Positions 1-8,797 are shown, counted from the stretch's first letter. The stretch: DNA of 64,000 nucleotides from Paenibacillus nasutitermitis (GCF_014641075.1 NZ_BMHP01000005.1:215769-279768); one strand, 5' to 3'. The notes: generated by a model from the sequence alone, not told the origin. Numbers and translations: made by a program.

Positions 1-939
1 GAGAGTCTGCTCCAATGAAAGTGTCTGTGAAACCAAATGATCAACTTGGACACGTCCTTCGTCGATCCACCTCATCGCCGGGATCGTTGTATAATGAACA
101 GCCATGGAACCCAGGATGGTCCAATCCTTATTGAATAGCTTGAATGGACTCAATGGCACCGTAACCTCGCTGTCTGCCACTCCAAATTGCAAATATTTAG
201 CTGCAGGCCCCATATACGTAAAGGCTTTTTGGATCACGGCAGGAATACCGGTTGCCTCCACAACAATATCGAAGGCCTGACCGGACAGTCGTGTATCAAG
301 CTCATCACTCAATATCGTTCGGGTTGCCCCAAACTGCTCCGCAATTCGCAGCTTGGATGGGGAGATGTCGACCACAGCCAGCTCTGATGCCCCTGAACGC
401 GATATTGCCTGCACCAATTGTTGTCCCATCGCACCCGCACCGAAAAGAATGACTCTGTCCCCTGCCTGAACCTGCAGTCGGTTCATGGCGTAAACCACAC
501 ACGCCATTGGCTCAATGAAAGCCCCTTGCTGGAACGTCATGGAATCGGGCATTCTGATAAGCGTATTAGCGGGAACTCGAACATATTCTGCCATGCTCCC
601 GTTCCTGGTTACACCTGTTGCAGCAAAATTCTCGCATTGATTGGACCTGTGCGTCTGACAATATTCACAATGACCGCAAAATATATTGGGATCCGCGCTC
701 ACTCTGTCACCCACTGAATATCCCGTTACAGCCGGGCCGATCTCATGAATGACACCAGAAAATTCATGCCCCGGAATAAGCGGATAGGACGATATATACG
801 TCCCTTCATAAATATGAATATCGGTTCCGCATATCCCTGTTCGTTCCACTTTGATGGTTACTTCATTCATTCGCGGTTTTGGATATTCCACTTCTTGAAT
901 GGTAGCTTGATGCGGTTTTTCGATCACCAGCGCCCTCAA
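1..939 (-). CDS. Zinc-dependent alcohol/polyol dehydrogenase (partial, C-terminus beyond left edge)
   Basis: Medium-chain dehydrogenase of the sorbitol/threonine dehydrogenase type; it oxidises an alcohol or sugar alcohol with NAD(P). I translated the minus strand from a TTG at 937-939, preceded by AGGTGG, and the frame stays open for 313 codons to the window edge. Visible motifs are the catalytic-zinc region GICGTDIH, PGHEFSG, a structural-zinc set of four cysteines in FCGHCEYCQ with a later C, and the Rossmann loop FGAGAMGQ. The usual length is about 340-350 residues, so roughly 30 are missing. The substrate cannot be read from sequence. No operon partner is visible inside the window. Confidence 0.88.
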   Translation of the reverse strand, partial: MRALVIEKPHQATIQEVEYPKPRMNEVTIKVERTGICGTDIHIYEGTYISSYPLIPGHEFSGVIHEIGPAVTGYSVGDRVSADPNIFCGHCEYCQTHRSNQCENFAATGVTRNGSMAEYVRVPANTLIRMPDSMTFQQGAFIEPMACVVYAMNRLQVQAGDRVILFGAGAMGQQLVQAISRSGASELAVVDISPSKLRIAEQFGATRTILSDELDTRLSGQAFDIVVEATGIPAVIQKAFTYMGPAAKYLQFGVADSEVTVPLSPFKLFNKDWTILGSMAVHYTTIPAMRWIDEGRVQVDHLVSQTLSLEQTL

Positions 940-1702
940 TTGTCTCCACCTCTCGATCACTAGTCTGAGATATAAAATGTTCTCCTTCCACGAAGTTAGG
1001 AATACTGCCCATGCCACCCATTTTCGTCGTAACCATAACTCATACAGTCCCTAAGATGCATCTCCCGCGCCCGATTGAATAGCCATTCTTGCGGGTGTGT
1101 TCAGCGGCTTTGAGCGCTGCCTTGTAATCAAAATAACATATCGATTGTTGAACGGACATGGACTAATCAGGCTCACATGTATTATCTAATTCTGAATTCT
1201 ATGCAGCCGAATACTTCGCTTGGCTGGCTCTGCCCGTTCGAAAAATGGGAATATCATTAATGGTTTGCACTGGAGAATGGGAGTAGTTTACTGGCCGAAG
1301 GGTGGTAGTTCATTAAAAAACAAGCAATCGGATACAGCCGCATGGCTTATCGGATTGCTTGTTTGCACGAGGAGTTAAACGCAGCCGCGCTATGCCTAGC
1401 GATTTTCACTCCCCTGTCTCAACGGGTCAAATGCCCTTGATGATGAATTGTATTTTAATATACTCAGCTTTCGCTAATAAAGCAAAATCCACGAATGTAC
1501 ATATCAACGAATCCATAGATGACATATGCTTAGAAATAGATGCACGCTAACTTGTTTAGGAAACCTGCACCCTTTCCCTGACCCGTGAGCTTCTGACCAT
1601 TTTCACATTTCACAGACGACCGGGAAGCATCTGAACTTAGACGGTCAGGCCATCCAGTCGAAGGCTGCCCGGTACATTAATTTTATTTGAGGAGTGATGG
1701 AA
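940..1702. other. Intergenic region between dehydrogenase and CotS-like gene
   Basis: About 760 bp with no convincing gene. A minus-strand ORF of 33 codons (about 1440-1540, protein beginning MSSMDSLICTF) lies upstream of the hairpin at 1315-1364, but has no clear ribosome-binding site. The 63-codon plus-strand ORF at 1359-1550 overlaps that hairpin and looks spurious. No clean sigma-A promoter for the downstream gene was found. Confidence 0.5.
1315..1364 (-). terminator. Rho-independent terminator-like hairpin
   Basis: A perfect 12-bp stem (1318-1329 with 1353-1364) surrounds a loop of about 23 nt. Read on the minus strand it is followed by six T (rc of 1315-1320). No recognised minus-strand gene ends just upstream, so it may terminate a decayed or very small gene. 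Confidence 0.5.
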
Positions 1703-4219
1703 TTGGAGAACTATTTAATCGGTCCCTGGGACCATCTCGAGAATACACTGCCCCCCGGAACCGTTCTTGAGCAATACGTCCCGCCAGAGCTCGAAAAGAT
1801 CGCATATCAGGTTATGGAGCAGTACGAAATGGTTGTTTCTGACATGCTGCTGATTACATCCAAACCCGATAAAGGCGGTGCTATTTGGAGAATCAATACG
1901 GATCACGGTCCACGCAGCCTTAAGGTACTGCACAGAGATCCCAAAAGAAGCCTGTTCAGTATCGGAGCCCAGCAGTATATGGTTGAGCAAGGTGCCAAGG
2001 TTCCTGCCTTCATTCCTAACAAAGAAAATACGCTTTATGTTGAGGCGGGGGGCAAGCTATGGATTGTAACGGAATGGATTGAACCTCTGCAGCAGGTTTC
2101 GAAAATCGATCTGGAGGGTGCAGCTGCGCTTTGCTACGGACTCGGAGAGTTTCATAAGCATTCCCAAGGATATGCCCCTCCATTCGGTGCAGCCAAATCG
2201 TCCCGATTGTACGGATGGTCCAAATATTATGAGAAAATCATGGCCAAAATCGGATGGTTTGAAGACATTGCTACCGCCTATCGGGAAATACCCTCAAGTG
2301 AGCGTTTGCTTTCTGTTATTGATGAGTTTAAAAAACAGGCTTATGACATATTCGATCGTTTCCAGTCATCGCCCTATTTCAAGATGATCACCAAAGGCGA
2401 GCAGCATTGGGGGCTTGCTCATCAGGACTATGGCTGGTCCAATGGTCAAATGGGGCCTGGGGGAATATGGGTTATTGACCTGGATGGCGTCGCTTACGAC
2501 CTGCCCTTCCGTGATTTGCGCAAATTGATCACGAGTACGATGGATGATATGGGCAACTGGGATTTGAACTGGATTCGCGGGATGATCGGTGCTTACCATG
2601 AGGCTAATCAGATCGATCAGGATATGTTTGAGCTTTTATGGATCGATATGGCATTCCCTAATGAATTTTATAAGCATATCAAAGAGATTGTATTTGATCC
2701 GAAATTATTTTTGCAGCATGAGCTTGAACCTATTCTGGCGCGTGTACTGGCTACCGAAAGCAGTAAATGGGAAGCCTTAACAGGGCTTGAGCAGGATAAA
2801 GCGAATTACTTGCCGGCACAATACACAACGGAAGAATCCAATTGGGAATTTGTGCGTAAGCAGCCCATTCATCAAGGAATTAAACTTCCTGTGGGTATCG
2901 ATATACCGCAGAACCCCTGGGAAGACACAGAGGAACAACAGCACGAGGGAGCCATTCCTGTTGTTGATGCTGATTTACCTGAACCACAGCAGGACACAGC
3001 CATTCCTGTTGGTGATGCTGATGTACCTGAACCACAGCAGGACGCAGCCGCTCCTGTTGGTGATGCTGATTTACCTGAACCACAGCAGGACACAGCCATT
3101 CCTGTTGGTGATGCTGATTTACCTGAATCGCAGCAGGACGCAGCCATTCCTGTTGGTGATGCTGATTTACCTGAACCACAGCAGGACGCAGCCGCTCCTG
3201 TTGGTGATGCTGATTTACCTAAAAAACAGCGGGACACAGCCATTCCTGTTATTGATGCTGCCTTACCTAAAAAACAGCGGGAGCCTAAAAAACAGCATGT
3301 TCCTGTCAAATCTTCTAAGCCGACCTATGTACCGGATTCTAAAAATAAAGCTAAAGATGTACATTCTGATCATACCGGTCCGGTTACACACGCGCCACTT
3401 ATATCTGAACCGGCAGGAGTGCCCCTCATACAGCACCAAGCAGCCGTTGGTGTTCAAGAGCAAGCTATCCATCCAGGCATGGAAGCCGCAAGCGGCCTAA
3501 CTGAACAACCAATTGCAAATGAGCAAGGCGGAATTGTCACTCAAATTCCCAAGCCTTCGAGATCAAAGAAAAAAACCAAAAAAGTGGTTGTCAGGAAAAA
3601 GCGAAAAATTCGTAAAAGGCTGTTGAAATCGCGCCTAGTATCCAATCCAAAAATGGTTAAATGGCTTAAAAAGCCGAAAGTAAAGAAAGCTTTACAATCA
3701 CCTGCAGCAACTAATAAGAAAATAGTGCTTAAGAAAAAACAACCAAATCTCCTTAAGTCTCCCGCTAAGCCAATAATAGCGCCTAAGAAAAAACAACCAA
3801 ATGCCCTTAAGTCTCCCACTAAGCCAATAATAGCGCCTAAGAAAAAACAACCACATCCCCTTAAGTCTCCCATTAAACCAACAATAGCGCCTAAAAAAAA
3901 ACAACCGTGTCTCCTTAAGTCTCCCATGAAGCCAACAATAGCGCTTAAGAAAAAACAACTGTGTCTCCTTAAGTCTCTCATTAAGCCAACAATAGCGCTT
4001 AAGAAAAAACAACTGTGTCTCCTTAAGTCTCCCATTCGGCCAACAATAGCGCCTAGGAAAAAACAACCTAGTCCCCCATTAAGCCAAGTCTTTAAATCGA
4101 GGATGCAAAAGCCTGCCCGATTAAGAGAGGTTGTTCAAAAAGTGGATGCTTTCACTGTAAGCTTGAAAACAAGGGTGATGCATACGAAGAGGGTTTTGCC
4201 AAGGCAAAGCCACAAGTAG
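1703..4219 (+). CDS. cotS-like: CotS-family spore coat protein with long repetitive C-terminal tail
   Basis: Residues 1 to about 390 resemble the CotS/CotI/YutH group, coat proteins with an aminoglycoside-phosphotransferase-like kinase fold. The kinase-like core is visible: HQDYGWSN near residues 240-250 and IDLDG shortly after, matching the catalytic-loop and metal-binding motifs. The tail is unusual: seven 16-residue acidic, proline-rich repeats (AIPVGDADLPEPQQD type), a linker, a strongly basic stretch (KKKTKKVVVRKKRK), then six to seven 18-residue Lys/Pro repeats. Typical CotS proteins are about 350 residues; this is about 838. GAGGAG at 1689-1694 lies 8 nt before a TTG at 1703; GTG 1694 and ATG 1697 are alternatives but sit on the ribosome-binding site. 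Followed by a CotSA-like gene, as in Bacillus subtilis. Inference: a coat scaffold whose oppositely charged tails assemble or bind polymer. Confidence 0.8.
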   Translation: MENYLIGPWDHLENTLPPGTVLEQYVPPELEKIAYQVMEQYEMVVSDMLLITSKPDKGGAIWRINTDHGPRSLKVLHRDPKRSLFSIGAQQYMVEQGAKVPAFIPNKENTLYVEAGGKLWIVTEWIEPLQQVSKIDLEGAAALCYGLGEFHKHSQGYAPPFGAAKSSRLYGWSKYYEKIMAKIGWFEDIATAYREIPSSERLLSVIDEFKKQAYDIFDRFQSSPYFKMITKGEQHWGLAHQDYGWSNGQMGPGGIWVIDLDGVAYDLPFRDLRKLITSTMDDMGNWDLNWIRGMIGAYHEANQIDQDMFELLWIDMAFPNEFYKHIKEIVFDPKLFLQHELEPILARVLATESSKWEALTGLEQDKANYLPAQYTTEESNWEFVRKQPIHQGIKLPVGIDIPQNPWEDTEEQQHEGAIPVVDADLPEPQQDTAIPVGDADVPEPQQDAAAPVGDADLPEPQQDTAIPVGDADLPESQQDAAIPVGDADLPEPQQDAAAPVGDADLPKKQRDTAIPVIDAALPKKQREPKKQHVPVKSSKPTYVPDSKNKAKDVHSDHTGPVTHAPLISEPAGVPLIQHQAAVGVQEQAIHPGMEAASGLTEQPIANEQGGIVTQIPKPSRSKKKTKKVVVRKKRKIRKRLLKSRLVSNPKMVKWLKKPKVKKALQSPAATNKKIVLKKKQPNLLKSPAKPIIAPKKKQPNALKSPTKPIIAPKKKQPHPLKSPIKPTIAPKKKQPCLLKSPMKPTIALKKKQLCLLKSLIKPTIALKKKQLCLLKSPIRPTIAPRKKQPSPPLSQVFKSRMQKPARLREVVQKVDAFTVSLKTRVMHTKRVLPRQSHK
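2951..3286 (+). repeat. Seven 48-bp tandem repeats within the CotS-like gene
   Basis: In-frame units begin at 2951, 2999, 3047, 3095, 3143, 3191 and 3239, each coding for a 16-residue acidic Pro/Gln-rich unit. Units 2-5 are almost identical; the last two change PEPQQD to PKKQRD. Unit number probably varies between strains through recombination or slippage. Confidence 0.93.
3728..4075 (+). repeat. 54-bp tandem repeats coding for a Lys/Pro-rich tail
   Basis: In-frame 54-bp units begin at 3728, 3782, 3836, 3890, 3944, 3998 and (partial, diverged) 4052. Each encodes 18 residues of the form KKKQPxxLKSPxKPxIAP. The run is highly basic, in contrast to the acidic repeats upstream in the same protein. 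Confidence 0.9.
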
Positions 4220-4250
4220 ACTGCGAAAACTTTTAGGAGGAAATGTCCTA

Positions 4251-5390
4251 ATGAACATATTAATGATCTGTACTGAAAAGCTGCCTGTTCCTAACATTAG
4301 AGGCGGCGCCATCCAAACTTATATCTGTGGTGTCGCATCGATATTAAGCAAGCATCACAGGATCACGGTCCTCGGAAGAACAGACCCGGATTTGCCAAAC
4401 GAAGAAGTTAGCGAAAGCATCCGTTATGTCCGGGTAAATTCAGATGGCGTGTTTGACGTCTACTCCCTAGGTGTGATTCACTTTCTCTCCCAAAATCAGG
4501 AGCAATATGATATTATTCATATCTTTAATCGGCCAAGGCTCATTGCCCCCGTACATGATGCTGTACCAAACGCCAGAATTATATTAAGTATGCATAACGA
4601 CATGTTTAATCCTGAAAAAATCAGCAGAGCCGAAGGCAGCGCTGCAATAGAGCAAGCTGAACGGATTATTACCATAAGTAATTATATTGGCCGTACGATT
4701 ATCGAATACTTCCCTCAAGTAGAGCCAAAACTGAAAACGATCTACTCCGGGGTTGATTTAAGTCTGTTTGCCCCTTGGACCGAATCCCCGTATTCTTTGC
4801 AAGCCAGAGACAGCATTAGAACGGAGCATAATCTTACATCTAAAAAGGTAATCCTGTTTGTAGGCAGATTGTCACGTAATAAAGGGCCCCATGTTCTTGT
4901 CCGCGCCATGTCACATCTACAGCAGGATGCTGTGCTTGTGATTGTAGGCGGTGCTTGGTACAACGATAATACAATTAGTGATTATGTGGCTTATGTCCGC
5001 GCTCTTGCAGAGCGTTCCCCTATACCTGTAATCACAACCGGATACGTGCAGGCACACGATGTTCATCGTTGGTTTTGTGCAAGTGATGTGTTCGTTTGTA
5101 CCTCTATTTGGCAGGAGCCGCTGGCCAGGGTCCACTACGAGGCAATGGCTGCGGGACTCCCATTTCTCACCACTAATCGAGGAGGCAATCCGGAAATTGT
5201 GAGAGACAATAATGGTCTCCTTTTAATGAACCCGGAGGATCCTATGGAGTATGCACATCATCTTAATCAACTGTTATCAAATCCTCATCTTTCTCGTCAG
5301 ATGGGCCTGAATGGCCGACGTATGGTCGAGCAGCATTTCACTTGGAAGCGAGTTGCTGACGATATCTTGTCCGTCTGGGAACGCAAGTAA
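4251..5390 (+). CDS. cotSA: CotSA-like family 4 glycosyltransferase
   Basis: A 379-residue GT-B glycosyltransferase that transfers a sugar from a nucleotide donor. N-terminal acceptor half: MNILMICTEKLPVP followed by the RGGA loop. C-terminal donor half: ILFVGRLSRNKG (about residue 203), VIVGG and the family 4 E-x7-E signature in WQEPLARVHYEAMAAG. AGGAGG at 4235-4240 is 10 nt before the ATG, and the gene starts 31 nt after the CotS-like gene, so they are probably cotranscribed. In B. subtilis cotSA neighbours cotS and its product is a coat component, which fits this context. Product sugar unknown. Confidence 0.85.
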   Translation: MNILMICTEKLPVPNIRGGAIQTYICGVASILSKHHRITVLGRTDPDLPNEEVSESIRYVRVNSDGVFDVYSLGVIHFLSQNQEQYDIIHIFNRPRLIAPVHDAVPNARIILSMHNDMFNPEKISRAEGSAAIEQAERIITISNYIGRTIIEYFPQVEPKLKTIYSGVDLSLFAPWTESPYSLQARDSIRTEHNLTSKKVILFVGRLSRNKGPHVLVRAMSHLQQDAVLVIVGGAWYNDNTISDYVAYVRALAERSPIPVITTGYVQAHDVHRWFCASDVFVCTSIWQEPLARVHYEAMAAGLPFLTTNRGGNPEIVRDNNGLLLMNPEDPMEYAHHLNQLLSNPHLSRQMGLNGRRMVEQHFTWKRVADDILSVWERK

Positions 5391-5416
5391 CGAGCCCTTC
5401 TGAATCAGTTTCTACG

Positions 5417-5442
5417 CTGGACTCCTGATCACAGGTGTCCAG
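5417..5442 (+). terminator. Hairpin downstream of the CotSA-like gene
   Basis: CTGGAC-t-CCTG / CAGG-t-GTCCAG stem with a tetraloop, 27 nt after the stop. The following T-run is only three bases, so terminator function is tentative. Confidence 0.4.
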
Positions 5443-5511
5443 TTTAGGACTGATGCTTCTATCCGGCACATAATACATAGCCCCAACAACGGCATTCCCA
5501 TAAACGAATGA

Positions 5512-5536
5512 TCAACCCGGCAGGGTGGCGGGTTGA
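5512..5536. terminator. Hairpin between convergent genes
   Basis: An 8-bp stem, TCAACCCG with CGGGTTGA, lies between the convergent CotSA-like and acidic-protein genes. No strong T-tract on either side. It could end transcription from either direction. Confidence 0.35.
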
Positions 5537-5588
5537 CCAGACAAGATATCTTTATTAATGCCCATACTTAAACTTCGTCTTCACCGTC

Positions 5589-5936
5589 TTATTCTTCTTT
5601 GCTGCCTGCTTCTTCCACTTCTTCTTCACTGTCTTCTTCGTCGTCATCATCATCATCTGCTTCCGGGGCTTCCAATTCCCCAGTCTCTACATCCATCTCG
5701 CTTTTGTCGCCATTTTCGTATTCTACTTCAATTTCATCTACTTGCGCCCAATCCACTTCGCTTAACAGATGGCTAATTGCAGCCTCTCTGGTCACGGAAA
5801 GCTCACCGTCTTCTTCCATTGAGTAATCCTTTTTTTCCCCGTTTAAATACTCTACTTGAATCTCCACAATCTCAGGATGACTTTCTAGCATTTGCTTTAC
5901 TTGATCTGCTAATGACACCACGATCATTCCCTTCAT
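5589..5936 (-). CDS. Small highly acidic protein of unknown function
   Basis: About 111-115 residues. The N-terminal two thirds alternate short helical and strand-like stretches (VEIQVEYLNGEKKDY, DEIEVEYENGDKSEM), suggesting two related beta-rich motifs. The C-terminal tail is almost all Asp/Glu (six Asp in a row, then EEDSEEEVEE). The start is uncertain: ATG at 5936 has no ribosome-binding site, whereas AAGGGA just inside the ORF is well placed for GTG codons at 5924 or 5921. I do not recognise the family. It lies in the spore-coat region but on the opposite strand, so no functional link is claimed. Confidence 0.6.
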   Translation of the reverse strand: MKGMIVVSLADQVKQMLESHPEIVEIQVEYLNGEKKDYSMEEDGELSVTREAAISHLLSEVDWAQVDEIEVEYENGDKSEMDVETGELEAPEADDDDDDEEDSEEEVEEAGSKEE

Positions 5937-6088
5937 TTCTAGTTAGAAACTTTTCAGGTTTCCCTGTATTCTATGATCCCCTGATCTTATTGTGCAGGCT
6001 GTTGATAGAGTAAAACCGCGGATTTCAGTTGATCATATAGCTATTATCGATTAAAAAGCATATTTTACTATAAACTGCTAAATGCCCT

Positions 6089-6116
6089 ACCATATGAAAA
6101 TTATATTCATAACTTA
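6089..6116 (+). promoter_or_regulatory. Sigma-K-type promoter upstream of the nucleotide-sugar genes
   Basis: AC at 6089-6090, a 17-nt gap, then CATAACTTA at 6108-6116, which matches the sigma-K consensus (AC, 16-17 nt, CATAnnnTA). It lies 36 nt before the next start codon. Sigma-K drives late mother-cell genes for the spore coat, consistent with the neighbouring cotS/cotSA-like genes. Sequence match only. Confidence 0.6.
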
Positions 6117-6151
6117 ATAATAAATTCATTTATGTAAGGAGTCCAAACCAT

Positions 6152-6403
6152 ATGAAGGGACTAATTTTCTGTGCTGGCAGAGGAAGCAGGCTCTACCCCT
6201 TTTCTGAAGTAACACCAAAAGCATTACTTCCGGCAGCCAACAAGCCAATTCACTATTATTGCATTGAACAGCTGGTTAACCTACAAAAATGCGGGATTGG
6301 AATTGTGATACGTCCCCAGAACCTGACTCTTTTTATGAAAGAGATTGATAGAGGCGGTCCACAATCGGTGTATGTGCAAACCTCATGGGGGACTAACAGA
6401 TGA
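6152..6403 (+). pseudogene. Truncated sugar-phosphate nucleotidyltransferase
   Basis: The first 60 or so residues are the N-terminus of a glucose-1-phosphate nucleotidyltransferase (RmlA/GalU/GlmU-like): MKGLIFCAGRGSRLYPFS carries the G-x-G-x-R nucleotide-binding loop, followed by TPKALLPAANKPI. The family needs about 240-290 residues; this ORF has 83 and lacks the sugar-binding and metal-binding halves. The last 20 or so residues match nothing I recognise, consistent with an internal deletion. It keeps a good ribosome-binding site (TAAGGAG) and its stop overlaps the next start as ATGA, so it may now act as a translated leader for the UDP-glucose dehydrogenase gene. Confidence 0.8.
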
Positions 6404-7707
6404 ATATTCTAATCATGGGGATGGGCTATGTCGGAGTGGCAACGGCTTTGCTGCTTACTGAGCTTGGATGGCAAGTAACCGGTTTGGATCCGAATAAGTC
6501 AAGGATTCGAACGTTGAGTCACGGCGTACTTCCCTTTTATGAGCCTGGCTTGGATGAAATGCTAAGAACGCATTTGGCTTCCCGCAGGATCACTTTTACT
6601 TCAGAGATCGGCCAGGCTATCGACGATAATGAAGTCATCTTTCTCTGTGTCGGGACGCCATCTGGAAGTGATGGCAGCGCGGATTTGCAGTTTATCAAAG
6701 AAGCAGCGGAAAGTATCGGCAAGCACATGCAGGGATACAGGCTGATTGTTATCAAAAGCACGGTTCCAGTTGGAACCAACGAACAGGTAGTCCAATGGAT
6801 CAACCAAGCCCAGCCTTCCGCAATACCTTTTGACGTGGTTTCCAACCCTGAATTTCTGAGAGAAGGCAGCGCATTACAAGACGCACTTGAGCCTGATCGG
6901 ATTATTATCGGCAGTGATAATGACCAAGCCACAGAGCTGCTTCGATCTCTATATAAGCATGTAAATGGCCCTGTAGTGGTTACCAAGCCCAAAACAGCTG
7001 AGCTGATCAAATACGCCGCAAATGCCTTTTTGGCTTCGAAGATCTCCTACATGAATGAATTAGCAAGACTGTGTACGAAAATGGGCGTGAACATTGCCGA
7101 TGTTGCAGTCGGGATCGGGATGGATCATCGGATTGGACCGCACTTTTTAAGGGCAGGTATCGGATATGGAGGCTCCTGCTTTCCCAAAGATATCCATGCG
7201 CTGCTGTTCACCGCTCGGGAGCATGATGTGGACCTGACTATATTGGAAAAGGTAGTTCAGGTCAATCAGACGCAAGCCCTTTATTATATGAACATTTGGG
7301 AACAGCTGTTGGGCTCATTTAACGGGAAAACCATTGCGGTATTAGGTATTTCCTTTAAACCGGATACCGATGACATCAGAGAAGCACCAGCAATCGGTAT
7401 TATTTCGAAGCTGCTGGAAAACTCTGCTGTTATCAGAGTCCACGACCCGATAGCCAAGCTTCCAAAAAGTATGCTGTCCAAACATCTGAAGCAGTTCGAT
7501 TCCGTTGAGAAAACTGTACAAAACTGCGATGCTGTCATCCTATGCTCGGAATGGAAGCAATATATGACGATGGACTGGGAGCAGCTAAAGCGCCGCTTGA
7601 AGCAGCCCTACCTGTTTGACGGCAGAAACATGCTGGATGGTGCGCAAATGACTGCACAAGGCTATCATTACTCAGGCATAGGCATGAGCTGGACGGAGAT
7701 AAAGTAA
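6400..7707 (+). CDS. ytcA-like: UDP-glucose 6-dehydrogenase
   Basis: Converts UDP-glucose to UDP-glucuronate with two NAD. 435 residues, the normal length. N-terminal Rossmann loop GMGYVGVAT; substrate region EFLREGSA; central helix KYAANAFLASKIS; catalytic cysteine C260 in GGSCFPKD; C-terminal nucleotide domain GISFKPDTDDIREAP. Translationally coupled to the truncated nucleotidyltransferase (ATGA overlap) and followed 43 nt later by an epimerase. B. subtilis has a similar set (ytcA dehydrogenase, ytcB epimerase) near cotS/cotSA, expressed late in sporulation, so ytcA is the closest functional analogue; TuaD or Ugd for teichuronic acid is the alternative. Confidence 0.9.
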   Translation: MNILIMGMGYVGVATALLLTELGWQVTGLDPNKSRIRTLSHGVLPFYEPGLDEMLRTHLASRRITFTSEIGQAIDDNEVIFLCVGTPSGSDGSADLQFIKEAAESIGKHMQGYRLIVIKSTVPVGTNEQVVQWINQAQPSAIPFDVVSNPEFLREGSALQDALEPDRIIIGSDNDQATELLRSLYKHVNGPVVVTKPKTAELIKYAANAFLASKISYMNELARLCTKMGVNIADVAVGIGMDHRIGPHFLRAGIGYGGSCFPKDIHALLFTAREHDVDLTILEKVVQVNQTQALYYMNIWEQLLGSFNGKTIAVLGISFKPDTDDIREAPAIGIISKLLENSAVIRVHDPIAKLPKSMLSKHLKQFDSVEKTVQNCDAVILCSEWKQYMTMDWEQLKRRLKQPYLFDGRNMLDGAQMTAQGYHYSGIGMSWTEIK

Positions 7708-7750
7708 TAATGTAATTATTTATTCCCAAATCAGCTAAAGGATGGTATCT

Positions 7751-8731
7751 ATGCATATATTAGTCACCGGCGCTGCCGGATTTATTGGCTCACACCTATG
7801 TGAGCGATTGCTTCAGGATGAAAACAATCAGGTAACCGGACTGGATGCATTTGTCCCGACGGCTACTCCTGAATGGATGAGGAAGCGCAACCTTCGAGCG
7901 CTGCTCCATCACCCGCGATTTTCTTTTATACAGCAGCATCTATTGAATGTTTCATGGGCAACCCTGCTTCCAAACGTAGACATTGTGTATCATCTGGCGG
8001 GAATTCCTGGTGTACGATCAAGTTTCGGTCCCGATTTTGAGACATATGTGACGAATAATATTTTGGCTACCCAATGCTTGCTGGAAGGCTGCCGTCAATA
8101 TCCGGTCAAAAAATTAATTTATGCTTCAACCTCCTCCGTTTATGGAGAAAAGACCGGTCAAGTAAACGAGCTTGTCCCAACAGCCCCCCTGTCTCCCTAT
8201 GGTGTCAGCAAGCTTACCGGCGAACAGTTGTGTCATGTATATGCTCATAACGATCAGGTCCCTGTCGTGATCCTCCGATTTTTCACTGTATATGGTCCGA
8301 GACAGAGACCGGATATGGCTTTTCACCGTTTTATTAATCACATTATGCACAGTAAGCCGATTCCTATTTATGGCGACGGCCAGCAAACCCGTGATTTCAC
8401 ATTTGTAGAAGATTGCGTACGCGCTGTTGCCCAAGTAGCTTATGCGGACAATGTTATCGGCGAAACGATCAATATCGGAGGTAAGGAGCGCGCTTCTGTT
8501 CTTGAATGTATCTCCATTTTAGAGCGATTGGTTGGCAAAAAAGTGGACATTCAATTTATCCGGCCTACGTACGGGGAGCCCAGACATACATGGGCAGATA
8601 TTACGAAAGCACAGTCTCTATTGCGTTATGAGCCCAAGATGGACTTGTACCGGGGACTTGAACACGAAATGCTCGATATTTATGAGATGTCCACGTCGAT
8701 GCCGTCAACAGATCATGATTCACTTAGTTAG
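7751..8731 (+). CDS. ytcB-like: NAD-dependent nucleotide-sugar epimerase (UDP-glucuronate 4-epimerase-like)
   Basis: Extended short-chain dehydrogenase of about 326 residues. It shows the N-terminal TGAAGFIGSHL loop, the catalytic serine region YASTSSVYG, the YGVSK active-site Tyr/Lys pair, and the RFFTVYGPRQRPDM substrate loop typical of UDP-hexose and UDP-glucuronate epimerases. AAAGGA at 7737-7742 favours the ATG at 7751 over 7742. Its position after a UDP-glucose dehydrogenase suggests UDP-glucuronate to UDP-galacturonate conversion for a spore-surface polysaccharide; this is inferred from context. Confidence 0.85.
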   Translation: MHILVTGAAGFIGSHLCERLLQDENNQVTGLDAFVPTATPEWMRKRNLRALLHHPRFSFIQQHLLNVSWATLLPNVDIVYHLAGIPGVRSSFGPDFETYVTNNILATQCLLEGCRQYPVKKLIYASTSSVYGEKTGQVNELVPTAPLSPYGVSKLTGEQLCHVYAHNDQVPVVILRFFTVYGPRQRPDMAFHRFINHIMHSKPIPIYGDGQQTRDFTFVEDCVRAVAQVAYADNVIGETINIGGKERASVLECISILERLVGKKVDIQFIRPTYGEPRHTWADITKAQSLLRYEPKMDLYRGLEHEMLDIYEMSTSMPSTDHDSLS

Positions 8732-8769
8732 ACGTAAGCCTCCTGTCTGTAACGGAAGATTTGTCAAAA

Positions 8770-8797
8770 AAAGTCCATCCCGCACAGGATGGACTTT
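8770..8797. terminator. Bidirectional rho-independent terminator
   Basis: An 11-bp perfect stem (AAAGTCCATCC / GGATGGACTTT) with a 6-nt loop and A/T runs on both sides. It separates the convergent coat-polysaccharide genes and the siderophore permease. Confidence 0.85.

Noticed and set aside
1485..1560. Weak sigma-K-like CATAnnnT sequence upstream of the CotS-like gene
   Set aside because: One mismatch in the -10, no proper AC at the right distance, and about 170 bp from the start.
2872..4066. Long minus-strand and alternate-frame ORFs opposite the CotS-like repeats
   Set aside because: They arise because 48-bp and 54-bp repeat units keep several frames open; no ribosome-binding sites, and the plus frame has the recognised domain.
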